Notes: generated from the sequence alone by a model not told the origin. 7,950 nt of DNA from Anaerocolumna sp. (GCA_029256035.1 JAQSYR010000100.1:1-7950), one strand, 5' to 3'; numbered from the stretch's first letter, positions 1 to 6,358 are shown. Numbers and translations are program-made.

Positions 1-315
1 AACCTCGTCACGGGCTCCATGATTCTCTAAAGGCTGTGAAGTACTGGAATCCGCCAATACTTCACCTGTGCTGCTAATAATGGTGATACGCACACTGTAT
101 TTCTTTGAATAAGTATCTGCGAATTCTTTATACTCAGAGATATGGGTTAATTCCGTTTCAGAAAATAAGTCTCCGATTAATTTAGCCTGTGTCAGGTAAT
201 ACTCCTGGCTATGATTATATATAAACTTATAGCCTTTGCTCCAAAAGATTGCAGTTGTTATAGCAATTGCTATGAGAATAATGGCAATATAACTATTGAT
301 TAAACGCTTCTGCAC
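1..315 (-). CDS. phoR: PhoR-type sensor histidine kinase, N-terminal part (runs off the window)
   Basis: The frame from a GTG at 313-315 stays open for 105 codons to the left edge. The start is set by a strong AAGGAGGG (322-329) six bases upstream; this site overlaps the phoP stop codon, so translation is probably coupled to phoP. The protein begins MQKRLINSYIAI, has one membrane segment at about residues 7-26, then an extracytoplasmic stretch ending in ITIISSTGEVLADS and LENHGARDEV, which matches the membrane-proximal sensor region of PhoR kinases (the 'VLADS...ENH..R.E' pattern). The HAMP, PAS, histidine and ATPase domains would lie outside the window. Known role of the family: it phosphorylates PhoP under phosphate limitation. 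The identity rests on this N-terminal pattern plus position directly after phoP and the pst-phoU genes. Confidence 0.88.
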   Translation of the reverse strand, partial: MQKRLINSYIAIILIAIAITTAIFWSKGYKFIYNHSQEYYLTQAKLIGDLFSETELTHISEYKEFADTYSKKYSVRITIISSTGEVLADSSTSQPLENHGARDEV

Positions 316-327
316 TCGTTTCCCTCC

Positions 328-1026
328 TTAGGCAAATTTATAACCCATTCCTCTCACTGTTTTTATATAAACCGGTTGACTTTCGTCAGCCTCAATTTTT
401 TTTCTAAGATTACTTATATGAACATCCACCGTTCTAGTTTCACCTATATAATCATAACCCCAAACTTTTTCTAACAGGTTATCCCTAGTAAATACAATTC
501 CTCTGTTTTTGGCTAATAAATATAGAAGTTCAAACTCCTTATAGGATAGTTCCACAAATTCTCCATGAACAGATACTGTTCTTCTGGCCCTGTTAATTTC
601 AAGATAATCTATAACTATTTTTTCTTCTTTTTCCTCTTCCCTTGACTCAAAATCACCTTCACTTCTTCTTAAAACTGCTTTGATTCGAGCTAATAATTCA
701 TAGATTCCAAAAGGCTTTGCCAAATAATCATCGGAGCCTACTTCAAGTCCAACCACTTTACTTATCTCATCATTTTTAGCAGTTAATAAAATTACAGGCA
801 TTTTTCTCTTTCCCTGATCTGCACGTATTCTTCTTAATACTTCTATTCCGTCCATTCCAGGCAACATCCAGTCTAATAGTACAAGGTCTACTTTATTTTT
901 CTCCAGAAGCTCTAGGGCCTCCTCACCAGTTTCTGCCTTTAACACCTGATAACCTTCCCGCTCCAGGTTATAAGACACTAATTCCAAAATATGTACTTCA
1001 TCATCAACAGTAAGTATGGTTCTCAT
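328..1026 (-). CDS. phoP: PhoP/PhoB-type response regulator (OmpR family)
   Basis: This is a 232-residue two-domain response regulator. The receiver domain covers about residues 1-120, with the acidic pair D8-D9, the phospho-acceptor D52 (in LLDWMLPGMDG), switch residue T82 and conserved K104 (in DDYLAKPF). A short Glu/Lys-rich linker (about 121-136) leads to an OmpR-type winged-helix DNA-binding domain (about 137-232), with the typical RTVDVHISNLRKK recognition region and the YIKTVRGMGYKF ending. It has the usual full length. ATG at 1024-1026 is preceded by GAGAGGT (1037-1043), ten bases upstream. Its stop codon overlaps the ribosome binding site of phoR. Next to pstSCAB-phoU, it is almost certainly the phosphate-regulon regulator, expected to bind upstream of pstS and perhaps its own promoter. 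The target assignment is inferred from context. Confidence 0.95.
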   Translation of the reverse strand: MRTILTVDDEVHILELVSYNLEREGYQVLKAETGEEALELLEKNKVDLVLLDWMLPGMDGIEVLRRIRADQGKRKMPVILLTAKNDEISKVVGLEVGSDDYLAKPFGIYELLARIKAVLRRSEGDFESREEEKEEKIVIDYLEINRARRTVSVHGEFVELSYKEFELLYLLAKNRGIVFTRDNLLEKVWGYDYIGETRTVDVHISNLRKKIEADESQPVYIKTVRGMGYKFA

Positions 1027-1085
1027 ATCTTAGTGCACCTCTCAATACTATTTTTATCTACCAAAATTGAGTCTATGATTTTGAT

Positions 1086-1091
1086 ATTATA
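1086..1091 (-). promoter_or_regulatory. Candidate -10 element for phoPR
   Basis: On the minus strand a perfect TATAAT lies 60 bases upstream of the phoP ATG, within the 193-bp phoU-phoP gap. No good -35 hexamer sits 17 bases upstream (TAAAAA), so if it is a promoter it would be weak or need an activator such as PhoP. phoPR may therefore be transcribed both from here and by read-through from pst-phoU. AT-rich gaps produce such hexamers by chance, so confidence is low. Confidence 0.3.
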
Positions 1092-1101
1092 TCTCTGTTT
1101 C

Positions 1102-1126
1102 CTTTAGATTTTTATATAATCTAAAG
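1102..1126. repeat. Inverted repeat, 9-bp arms, in phoP leader region
   Basis: CTTTAGATT (1102-1110) and AATCTAAAG (1118-1126) are perfect inverted arms around a 7-base centre. There is no T-tract directly after it in the minus direction, so it is not a convincing terminator. It lies just upstream of the candidate phoP -10 and overlaps where the -35 would be, so it could be an operator or an RNA hairpin. Confidence 0.45.
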
Positions 1127-1156
1127 ATTTTCCAAGCTAATCTACCTTATTGACAA

Positions 1157-1199
1157 TAAATCTAGTTACTATGTACAATATACGAAGCAACTAGATTTA
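1157..1199. repeat. Inverted repeat, 11-bp arms, after phoU
   Basis: TAAATCTAGTT (1157-1167) and AACTAGATTTA (1189-1199) are perfect inverted arms with a 21-base loop, starting about 20 bases after the phoU stop. It lacks a GC-rich stem and a following U-tract, so it is a poor intrinsic terminator. It could still be a 3' stabilising hairpin that lowers read-through into phoPR. The sequence shows the arms; the role is inference. Confidence 0.5.
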
Positions 1200-1219
1200 C
1201 CTGTTTTCCAATTATTAAT

Positions 1220-1867
1220 TTATCCGATTGTTAAGTCACCGGTAAGGCTGAATTGATTCCATTCTGCAATATTAGTAGCATGATCTGCCATTCTTTCTAA
1301 ATACTTAACGATCATTAGATAATAAACTCCCTGGCGAGCTATTTTTGAATCTTCCTGTATCATATCAATTAAAGCACCTGTTATTTTTGTGAAATAATTG
1401 TCTACAACATCATCTGCATCCATAACCTTTTTTGCTTTCTCCAAATCACTCTCAACAAAGCTGTCTATGGTATCAATAACCATAACTTTCATAGCTTCTA
1501 TCATGTCCGGTAAATGCACAGGTGCCTTTATTTTTGGCATGGCAGCTAATTTTAAGATATATTCTGAAATATCTGCGCACTGATCTGCTATTCGTTCTAT
1601 ATCAGTAATAATCTTCATTATGGAAGTGATTTTTCTAAGGTCACCTGCTAAGGGTTGTTGCTTGGCAATAATATTAATACATTCACGTTCTATCTGTTGT
1701 TCTAATAAGTCAATTTCATCATCTCTGGCAATGATTTCGTTGGCCATTTTAGTATCTAGGTTGTCTAAAGCAACAATCATTTCGTTTGTTGATAATTCTA
1801 AAATACTACCCATTTTAATTACATTTTGATTTAATTCTTCTAATTGAGTAATAAAGTTTTCTCGCAT
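1220..1867 (-). CDS. phoU: Phosphate signalling and transport regulator PhoU
   Basis: This is a 215-residue all-helical protein, the usual length for PhoU. It has two repeated three-helix halves, each with the metal-binding signature: E91-R-I-A-D95-QCADI in the first and E191-R-M-A-D195-HATNIAEW in the second. The N-terminus (MRENFITQLEELN) and the QPLAGDLRKI segment are also typical. Known role: a cytoplasmic protein at the membrane that couples PstSCAB activity to the PhoR kinase and keeps the regulon off when phosphate is plentiful. It follows pstB by 85 bases; a GGGAG at 1878-1882 sits ten bases from its ATG. The C-terminal tail (NQFSLTGDLTIG) is slightly different from the common W-x-I/Y-F-x-x-T-G ending but is in the right place. 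No damage is visible. Confidence 0.96.
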   Translation of the reverse strand: MRENFITQLEELNQNVIKMGSILELSTNEMIVALDNLDTKMANEIIARDDEIDLLEQQIERECINIIAKQQPLAGDLRKITSIMKIITDIERIADQCADISEYILKLAAMPKIKAPVHLPDMIEAMKVMVIDTIDSFVESDLEKAKKVMDADDVVDNYFTKITGALIDMIQEDSKIARQGVYYLMIVKYLERMADHATNIAEWNQFSLTGDLTIG

Positions 1868-1952
1868 ACAATACTGGCTCCCTTCCTGCTTACAGTTACA
1901 AACTTAAACTTATTATAATTTTACCAGTTTTTTAAATAATTTCAAGCTGTTA

Positions 1953-2711
1953 TCAGCCAAATCTACCAGTAATATAGTCTTCCGTTTTCTTATTGCTTGG
2001 TTTATTAAATATTTGTTCCGTGTCTCCGTATTCAATTACTTCTCCTGTTAAGAAAAATGCTGTTTTATCAGAGATTCTACCTGCTTGCTGCATGTTATGG
2101 GTAACAATAATTATGGTATAGTCTTTCTTAAGCTCCGAAGCCAAATCTTCAATTTTTAATGTTGATATTGGATCAAGTGCTGACGTTGGTTCGTCCATTA
2201 GAATAACTTCCGGCTCAATGGCTAATGTTCTTGCGATACATACTCTTTGCTGCTGACCACCGGATACGGCCTGGGCACTCTTCTTTAATTTATCCTTTAC
2301 TTCGTCCCAGATAGCTGCTTGTCTTAATGATTTTTCAACAATTTCATCTAATGTGTTTTTTTTACGAATTCCTTGAATTCTTGGGCCATAAGCAACATTA
2401 TCATAGATACTCATAGGAAATGGATTGGGTTGTTGAAATACCATTCCCACTCTGGTTCTTAAACTAATTGCGTCCATCTCTTTATAAATATCTACTCCGT
2501 CTAAAGTAACGGTTCCATTAACAGTCACGCCTTCAATTAAGTCATTCATTCTATTTATTGTTTTTAAAAATGTAGATTTACCGCATCCAGATGGTCCTAT
2601 GAATGCTGTAATCTGACCTTTATATATGTCCATATTTATATTTTTCAGAGCCTGAAAATTTCCATAGAACAAATTAAGATCTTTCACTGAAAATTTTGTT
2701 ATATCCTTCAC
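1953..2711 (-). CDS. pstB: Phosphate ABC transporter ATP-binding protein PstB
   Basis: This ATPase powers phosphate import through PstC-PstA. The best start is GTG at 2709-2711, because a perfect AGGAGG (2719-2724) lies seven bases upstream; a longer reading from a TTG at 2745-2747 would run through that site. From GTG the protein is 252 residues, the normal PstB size. Motifs: Walker A GPSGCGKST (39-47), Q-loop VFQQPNPFP (91-99), ABC signature VSGGQQQR (149-156), Walker B VILMDEP (169-175), D-loop SALD, H-switch H205. The PstB-specific FQQPNPFPMSIYDNVAYG stretch makes the substrate assignment firm. The signature begins with Val where Leu is usual (LSGGQ), a mild change. The gene starts 36 bases after pstA and is followed by phoU. 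Confidence 0.96.
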   Translation of the reverse strand: MKDITKFSVKDLNLFYGNFQALKNINMDIYKGQITAFIGPSGCGKSTFLKTINRMNDLIEGVTVNGTVTLDGVDIYKEMDAISLRTRVGMVFQQPNPFPMSIYDNVAYGPRIQGIRKKNTLDEIVEKSLRQAAIWDEVKDKLKKSAQAVSGGQQQRVCIARTLAIEPEVILMDEPTSALDPISTLKIEDLASELKKDYTIIIVTHNMQQAGRISDKTAFFLTGEVIEYGDTEQIFNKPSNKKTEDYITGRFG

Positions 2712-2718
2712 CTTGTTT

Positions 2719-2724
2719 CCTCCT
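2719..2724 (-). promoter_or_regulatory. Ribosome binding site deciding the pstB start
   Basis: AGGAGG on the minus strand, seven bases before GTG (2709-2711). It lies inside the longer TTG-initiated frame (2747), which argues that the first 12 codons of that frame are not translated. Confidence 0.85.
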
Positions 2725-2747
2725 GTTAACTTATCCTCTATTATCAA

Positions 2748-3893
2748 CTATTTACCTGTTCTACTTCTTAAAAATCTTCTTGTTATCAGCTTAGAGACCA
2801 TATTAAGTAAAATAACCAGTGCCAACAGTACCACAGCGATAGAAGTAGCTGCTTCTAAATCTGCCGATTCCTTAATCAACCAGTACATTTTTGTTGTTAA
2901 AGTTGCTGCTCCTGCTTCGCTTCCTACAAGTGAAGAGGGAATCTGTGCAACCGTACCTGCCGTCCAAATAAGTGCCGCAGATTCACCAACAATTCTACCA
3001 ATACTTAAAATAATAGCTACTAAAATGCCTGGAAGTGCACTTGGTAATATAATTTTGCTGATAGTCTGAAGTTTTGTTGCGCCTAAGCCCATAGAACCCT
3101 GTCGATATACATTAGGAACTTCTTTTAAGGTTTCTTCTGTTGTTGAAATAATGGTTGGAAGTAACATAATACTAAGTGTTAATCCACCTGCTAATATAGA
3201 ATATTGCATTTTTAAGTTTTGTACAAAAACCAACATACCAAATAAACCATAAATGATAGATGGAATACCTGCCAGGTTTTGTATGGCAAAACGAATTATA
3301 TTCAGCACCTTTCCGGGTTTCGCATATTCGTTCAGATAGATAGCTGCACAGATACCAACTGGTGCGGCTATTAGTAAAGTTAATAAAATAATATACAATG
3401 TAGAGATTACCATTGGTACAATTCCACCACCAGGTCTTGTTACTTTTAACCTGATTGTACCGGTTCCCTCATTAAGAGCAGCAACCGCTTCTTCTACTGT
3501 AATATCACGAAATGTTACTTTATCTGCTTTTGCAATAATGTCTTTTTCTTTCAGTTCGTATGGAACTTCTTTTATGTTTAACCCATCCTCTACTGGAGAA
3601 TCTTTCTCTATGTCTTTGATTATTATATTTTCATCTTCTAAGGCAATGGTAATACCTAAAGATTCCACATAATTTTCTTCTGAATTTTCACCTGTTACAG
3701 GATTTCTATTAATATCTACTATTGTAGTTTCATTATCCCACATTCGTGTTAAAAAATTAATATTAATACCGGGTAACCCTTTATATAATACAAATCCCAT
3801 AATTACTACAAGGATTCCTATGGTTACTGTAGTAGAAGCATATATTAATCCTTTCAATATGCTATCATGAATTTTTCTACGATTCCTTTTCAT
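2748..3893 (-). CDS. pstA: Phosphate ABC transporter permease PstA with a PDZ-like extracytoplasmic insertion
   Basis: This is one of the two channel subunits of the Pst importer. ATG at 3891-3893 (with AGAGG just upstream) gives 381 residues; a TTG at 3914 would add seven. A typical PstA is near 280-300 residues. Membrane segment 1 is at about 17-38, followed by the PstA-like GLPGININFLT. Residues about 75-153 are an insertion before the conserved GGGIVP...STLY start of segment 2. Within it, IIIKDIEKDSPVEDGL (90-105), EKDIIAKADKVTFRDIT (116-132) and IRLKVTRPGGG (147-157) follow the order of strands in a PDZ domain (SPA..AGL / GD.I..V.G / V.R.G). By topology the insert lies outside the membrane. 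The rest is ordinary PstA: ABC permease core with the EAA loop at 263-291. The PDZ call is from pattern only. Confidence 0.93.
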   Translation of the reverse strand: MKRNRRKIHDSILKGLIYASTTVTIGILVVIMGFVLYKGLPGININFLTRMWDNETTIVDINRNPVTGENSEENYVESLGITIALEDENIIIKDIEKDSPVEDGLNIKEVPYELKEKDIIAKADKVTFRDITVEEAVAALNEGTGTIRLKVTRPGGGIVPMVISTLYIILLTLLIAAPVGICAAIYLNEYAKPGKVLNIIRFAIQNLAGIPSIIYGLFGMLVFVQNLKMQYSILAGGLTLSIMLLPTIISTTEETLKEVPNVYRQGSMGLGATKLQTISKIILPSALPGILVAIILSIGRIVGESAALIWTAGTVAQIPSSLVGSEAGAATLTTKMYWLIKESADLEAATSIAVVLLALVILLNMVSKLITRRFLRSRTGK

Positions 3894-3928
3894 CTTTTTC
3901 CTCTTCCCTGTCAACTAATTTTTCTACA

Positions 3929-4879
3929 TTAATTACTGGAACCTTCATTACCCATTTTCCTTGTTATTCTAATTAAGATTAAATTAATAACCAGGATAAA
4001 CAAGAAGAGTACTACACCGGTAGCAAATAACATGTCTTGGTGTCTTCCTGACGCATAACTCATTTCCATGGAAATGTTAGAAGTTAACGGTCTGATTTTA
4101 TCCCAAAGACTGCCTGGCAATCCGCCAATGTTGTTACCTGCAATCATCATAACAGCCATGGTTTCTCCTAATGCCCTTCCGATTCCTAAGACAGTAGCAG
4201 AAAGAATTCCAGAGCGTGCCGCAGGAATAACGGATTTGAAAATAGTCTGAATTTTGGAAGCACCTAAACCATAGGAAGCTTCCCTGTATGACTTTGGAAC
4301 TGCACGTAAGCTGCTTTCACTTAATGTAATAATTGTTGGAAGTATCATAATTGTTAATACACAAATAACAGCTAATAAAGATTCCCCTTGTCCTGTAGGT
4401 GATACCTTTTTTATTAACTGTACGATTACGCCTAAACCAAAGGCACCATATATTACAGAAGGTATTCCAGCTAGCAATTCAATTGCTGGTCTTATAAGCG
4501 CCACTATTTTTTTTGGTGCAATTTCCGCAATGTATACAGCTGTCATCAAACCAATGGGAACCCCGAGCACAATTGCACCCAGGGTTGCTAGTACTGACCC
4601 AACAATCATATAGAAAATTCCATATACTTCTTTGCCAGGATCCCATTTTAATCCGGTTATAAAATCTGTAAGACTGTATGCATTTTGACCAAAGAAAGGT
4701 TTTAAACCTTTAGAAAATACAAAGGTTATTATGGCGATTACACTTAGCACACTAAGCAATGCACAAAGTAAGAATAAGGTTCGAAATACCATATCTTTAT
4801 AATCTTTTTGATTTGCCACTGCCTGATTTGTCTTAGCAGTGGGTTCTGTTACCATCTTTTCTTCGTCTTTAAGTTTCAT
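3929..4879 (-). CDS. pstC: Phosphate ABC transporter permease PstC
   Basis: This is the partner permease of PstA, 316 residues, a normal length. A hydrophilic N-terminal tail (about 1-29) precedes membrane segment 1 (about 31-55). The permease core begins at about residue 88 and includes LLAGIPSVIYGAFGLG (135-150), the ABC-interacting EAA loop YREASYGLGASKIQTI (198-213) and the PstC-type GIGRALGETMAV (232-243). The ATG at 4877-4879 shares one base with the pstS stop (TAATG), indicating translational coupling. A GGAGG (4895-4899) is 15 bases away, farther than ideal, so an internal ATG at 4853-4855 (codon 9) remains possible. pstA follows after 35 bases. No truncation is seen. Confidence 0.95.
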   Translation of the reverse strand: MKLKDEEKMVTEPTAKTNQAVANQKDYKDMVFRTLFLLCALLSVLSVIAIITFVFSKGLKPFFGQNAYSLTDFITGLKWDPGKEVYGIFYMIVGSVLATLGAIVLGVPIGLMTAVYIAEIAPKKIVALIRPAIELLAGIPSVIYGAFGLGVIVQLIKKVSPTGQGESLLAVICVLTIMILPTIITLSESSLRAVPKSYREASYGLGASKIQTIFKSVIPAARSGILSATVLGIGRALGETMAVMMIAGNNIGGLPGSLWDKIRPLTSNISMEMSYASGRHQDMLFATGVVLFLFILVINLILIRITRKMGNEGSSN

Positions 4880-5502
4880 TAGTCTACTCGAATGCCTCCA
4901 TGATCTTCAACAAATACTTGTGCATCTGATGTAACAACATATTCTAAAAATGCTTTTGTAACATCAGATAAAGTTTCAGGTTTATAAGTTAAAAGAAATG
5001 GTCTTGACAATAGATAAGAACCCGCTTTTGCATTTTCTGCATTCGCTTCTACACCTTCTAAAGTTAAAGCCTTTACAGTTTCATCAATAAATGAGAAAGA
5101 AACATATCCGATGGCATTTTCATTACCTGCTACAGAAGCCTGAACATTACCATTACCTTCTACTACAGTAGCACTTTCTACTAATCCAACTTCATCTAAC
5201 CCAATTAATTCTTCAAAAGCTCCTCTTGTTCCAGAAGCACCTTCCCTGGACGGATTATATGCCATAAATTCATCTGCCATATCTAATAAAATCTTTTCTA
5301 CAGATGTTGAACCTGTGATAGTAACTGTTCCCGCTAAATCACCTGCCTCACTTACCCCTTGAGCAGTTGTTGATTCCGTATTTGAATTATCAGATTCTGT
5401 AGTTTCTCCTGTGTCTTTCTTAGAACCACAAGCAGTTAATGCAAATACCATTGTTAAAGCTACTAATAAACCAAAGATTTTCTTACCAAACATTTTTTTC
5501 AT
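4879..5502 (-). CDS. pstS: Phosphate-binding lipoprotein PstS with a large internal in-frame deletion
   Basis: PstS is the extracellular phosphate receptor of the Pst importer. The start is ATG 5500-5502 with a perfect AGGAGG (5508-5513) five bases upstream. The signal peptide has a lysine-rich N-terminus, a hydrophobic core and the lipobox LTAC with C25 as lipid anchor, followed by a Ser/Thr/Glu linker. The mature domain begins GTVTITGSTSVEKILLDMADEF (58-79). After AYNPS85 it jumps directly to REGASGTRGAFEEL, which in PstS homologues lies about 85 residues further on. The missing part normally holds the TGSGxG loop, the D-I-G-x-S-S/D region and the first hinge crossing. The later phosphate ligands (R86, S90, G91, T92 by family pattern) remain. 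At 207 residues against a usual 280-300, the protein is probably unable to bind phosphate normally, unless the junction is an assembly error. Confidence 0.9.
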   Translation of the reverse strand: MKKMFGKKIFGLLVALTMVFALTACGSKKDTGETTESDNSNTESTTAQGVSEAGDLAGTVTITGSTSVEKILLDMADEFMAYNPSREGASGTRGAFEELIGLDEVGLVESATVVEGNGNVQASVAGNENAIGYVSFSFIDETVKALTLEGVEANAENAKAGSYLLSRPFLLTYKPETLSDVTKAFLEYVVTSDAQVFVEDHGGIRVD

Positions 5503-5587
5503 TTTTTCCTCCTGTTTTCAAAACATGTGAATTAATTCTTATTTTCACTTTTATGTTTTACTACAAGTTGAATTTTATACTTTAAAT

Positions 5588-5593
5588 GTTATA
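5588..5593 (-). promoter_or_regulatory. Candidate -10 element of the pst operon promoter
   Basis: TATAAC on the minus strand, 15 bases downstream of the nearer TTTACA hexamer (5609-5614) and about 85 bases before the pstS ATG. Promoters activated by PhoP in Firmicutes usually have a poor -35 with Pho boxes in its place, which fits this layout. The exact start of transcription cannot be read from sequence. Confidence 0.45.
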
Positions 5594-5608
5594 TTGATAT
5601 TTCTCTAA

Positions 5609-5625
5609 TGTAAAGTTTTTGTAAA
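5609..5625 (-). promoter_or_regulatory. Candidate PhoP-binding Pho box upstream of pstS
   Basis: Reading toward pstS, TTTACA (5620-5625) and TTTACA (5609-5614) are separated by five bases, an 11-bp period. The Bacillus PhoP box is TT(A/C/T)A(C/T)A repeats with about five-base spacers, so both copies match fully. They sit just upstream of a -10-like TATAAC and ahead of the pst operon. A third and fourth copy in register are not evident, so this is a half-complete box by the Bacillus standard. Confidence 0.55.
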
Positions 5626-5641
5626 CTAGTTTACAAAAACT
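5614..5641. repeat. Perfect 28-bp palindrome upstream of pstS
   Basis: The left half AGTTTTTGTAAACT (5614-5627) and right half AGTTTACAAAAACT (5628-5641) are exact reverse complements with no spacer. There is no GC-rich stem or U-tract, so it looks like a dimeric protein operator rather than a terminator. It contains the upstream TTTACA Pho-box copy, one base of the downstream copy, and a TTTACA on the opposite strand (5630-5635). A regulator bound here could affect both divergent genes; its identity is unknown. Confidence 0.8.
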
Positions 5642-5732
5642 AAGAAAATATCTAATACCAAGCCTTAATGATGCAACCTTTCGTTTGGTTTAAAAATATT
5701 TACCTTTCAGAGTTACAACCTTTAGAAAAAAA

Positions 5733-5761
5733 TTTACTTTTCCAAGCTGCTATGCTAGAAT
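5733..5761 (+). promoter_or_regulatory. Promoter of the dCMP deaminase gene
   Basis: -35 TTTACT (5733-5738), a 17-base spacer and -10 TAGAAT (5756-5761), with TG at 5753-5754 giving an extended -10. This is the best housekeeping-type promoter in the window. It would give a leader of about 40 bases before the ATG at 5810. Confidence 0.65.
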
Positions 5762-5809
5762 ATACGTTAAATAACTATATTACATGAGTAGAATAAAGCG
5801 GGGTGGCTT

Positions 5810-6289
5810 ATGAAAAGACTGGATTATTTAAAATGGGATGAATATTTTATGGGAATTGCATTGTTGTCTGCTGGCAGAAGTAAAGATCCTAATACAACGG
5901 TAGGTGCTTGTATCGTAAGTGAGGACAATAAAATTCTTTCTGTGGGTTATAACGGAATGCCAATTGGATGTTCGGATGAAGATTTTCCATGGGAAAGAGA
6001 AGGCTGTGCCTTAGAAACAAAATATGTTTATGTGTGTCATGCTGAAATGAATGCAATATTAAATTATACTGGTACCAATATGAAGGGTTCAAAATTATAT
6101 GTTACACTATTCCCTTGTAATGAATGTACAAAAGCTCTGATTCAAAAAGGCATACGTGAAATCGTTTATATGAGTGATAAATATGCAGATTCCGATGCTG
6201 TGAAAGCTGCAAAGCGAATGTTAGATTCCTCTGGTGTTCTTTATCGTGCATATGAACCTATTCATCGTGACATTATACTTTCCTTATAA
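5810..6289 (+). CDS. dCMP deaminase (eukaryote/ComEB-like, zinc-dependent)
   Basis: A 159-residue cytoplasmic member of the zinc cytidine/deoxycytidylate deaminase family. It converts dCMP to dUMP, feeding dTMP synthesis. Zinc and catalytic residues are intact: C76-H77-A-E79 with H77 as ligand and E79 as proton shuttle, and P102-C103-N-E-C106. The substrate-side GYNGMP (46-51), the N-terminal SAGRSKDPNTTVGACIV and the KYVYVCHAEMNAI, FPCNEC and MSDKY blocks closely resemble the human DCTD type, to the point that alignment by eye needs almost no gaps. The ATG has a GGGGTGG (5800-5806) just upstream. The gene is monocistronic between its own promoter and terminator, divergent from pstS. No symbol is given because naming differs (comEB in Bacillus); dcd would wrongly imply dCTP deaminase. 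Confidence 0.95.
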   Translation: MKRLDYLKWDEYFMGIALLSAGRSKDPNTTVGACIVSEDNKILSVGYNGMPIGCSDEDFPWEREGCALETKYVYVCHAEMNAILNYTGTNMKGSKLYVTLFPCNECTKALIQKGIREIVYMSDKYADSDAVKAAKRMLDSSGVLYRAYEPIHRDIILSL

Positions 6290-6301
6290 TTAATTATTTT
6301 G

Positions 6302-6342
6302 GGGTACTGCAATTACTAAAACTTTTGCAGTACCCTTTTTTT
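6302..6342 (+). terminator. Rho-independent terminator after the dCMP deaminase gene
   Basis: Perfect 11-bp stem GGGTACTGCAA (6302-6312) / TTGCAGTACCC (6325-6335), a 12-base loop and a run of seven T (6336-6342), beginning 13 bases after the stop codon. Textbook form. Confidence 0.95.
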
Positions 6343-6358
6343 ATTACAGTTTTTGCAA

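Larger units (their letters stand above)
5503..5809. other. Divergent regulatory region between pstS and the dCMP deaminase gene
   Basis: These 307 bases contain no gene. They hold the pstS ribosome binding site (5508-5513), a candidate pst -10, two TTTACA hexamers in 11-bp register that overlap a perfect 28-bp palindrome, and the promoter of the rightward gene. Between 5642 and 5732 I see only AT-rich sequence and a short CAACCTTT direct repeat (5674-5681 and 5716-5723) of unclear meaning. Confidence 0.8.

Noticed and set aside
1157..1199. Intrinsic terminator after phoU
   Set aside because: The stem is AT-rich, the loop is 21 bases, and no U-tract follows in the minus direction, so it is recorded as an inverted repeat only.
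1398..1829. Plus-strand open frames opposite phoU
   Set aside because: They are antisense to a clearly conserved gene, have no ribosome binding site, and show no protein-like pattern.
1912..1917. Perfect TATAAT on the minus strand between pstB and phoU as an internal promoter
   Set aside because: No acceptable -35 is at the right distance, and the spacer is so AT-rich that such a hexamer is expected by chance.
2712..2747. N-terminal extension of PstB from a TTG at 2747
   Set aside because: The perfect AGGAGG at 2719-2724 with a GTG seven bases on lies inside this extension, and the shorter protein has the normal PstB length.
3894..3914. TTG start for PstA at 3914
   Set aside because: No ribosome binding site precedes it, while ATG at 3891-3893 has AGAGG just upstream. 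The difference is only seven residues.
5674..5723. CAACCTTT direct repeat as a second Pho box
   Set aside because: The copies are 42 bases apart, do not match TT(A/C/T)A(C/T)A, and are not in an 11-bp register with the TTTACA hexamers.
5889..6092. Minus-strand open frame inside the dCMP deaminase gene
   Set aside because: It is antisense to a conserved enzyme with intact motifs and has no sign of coding.
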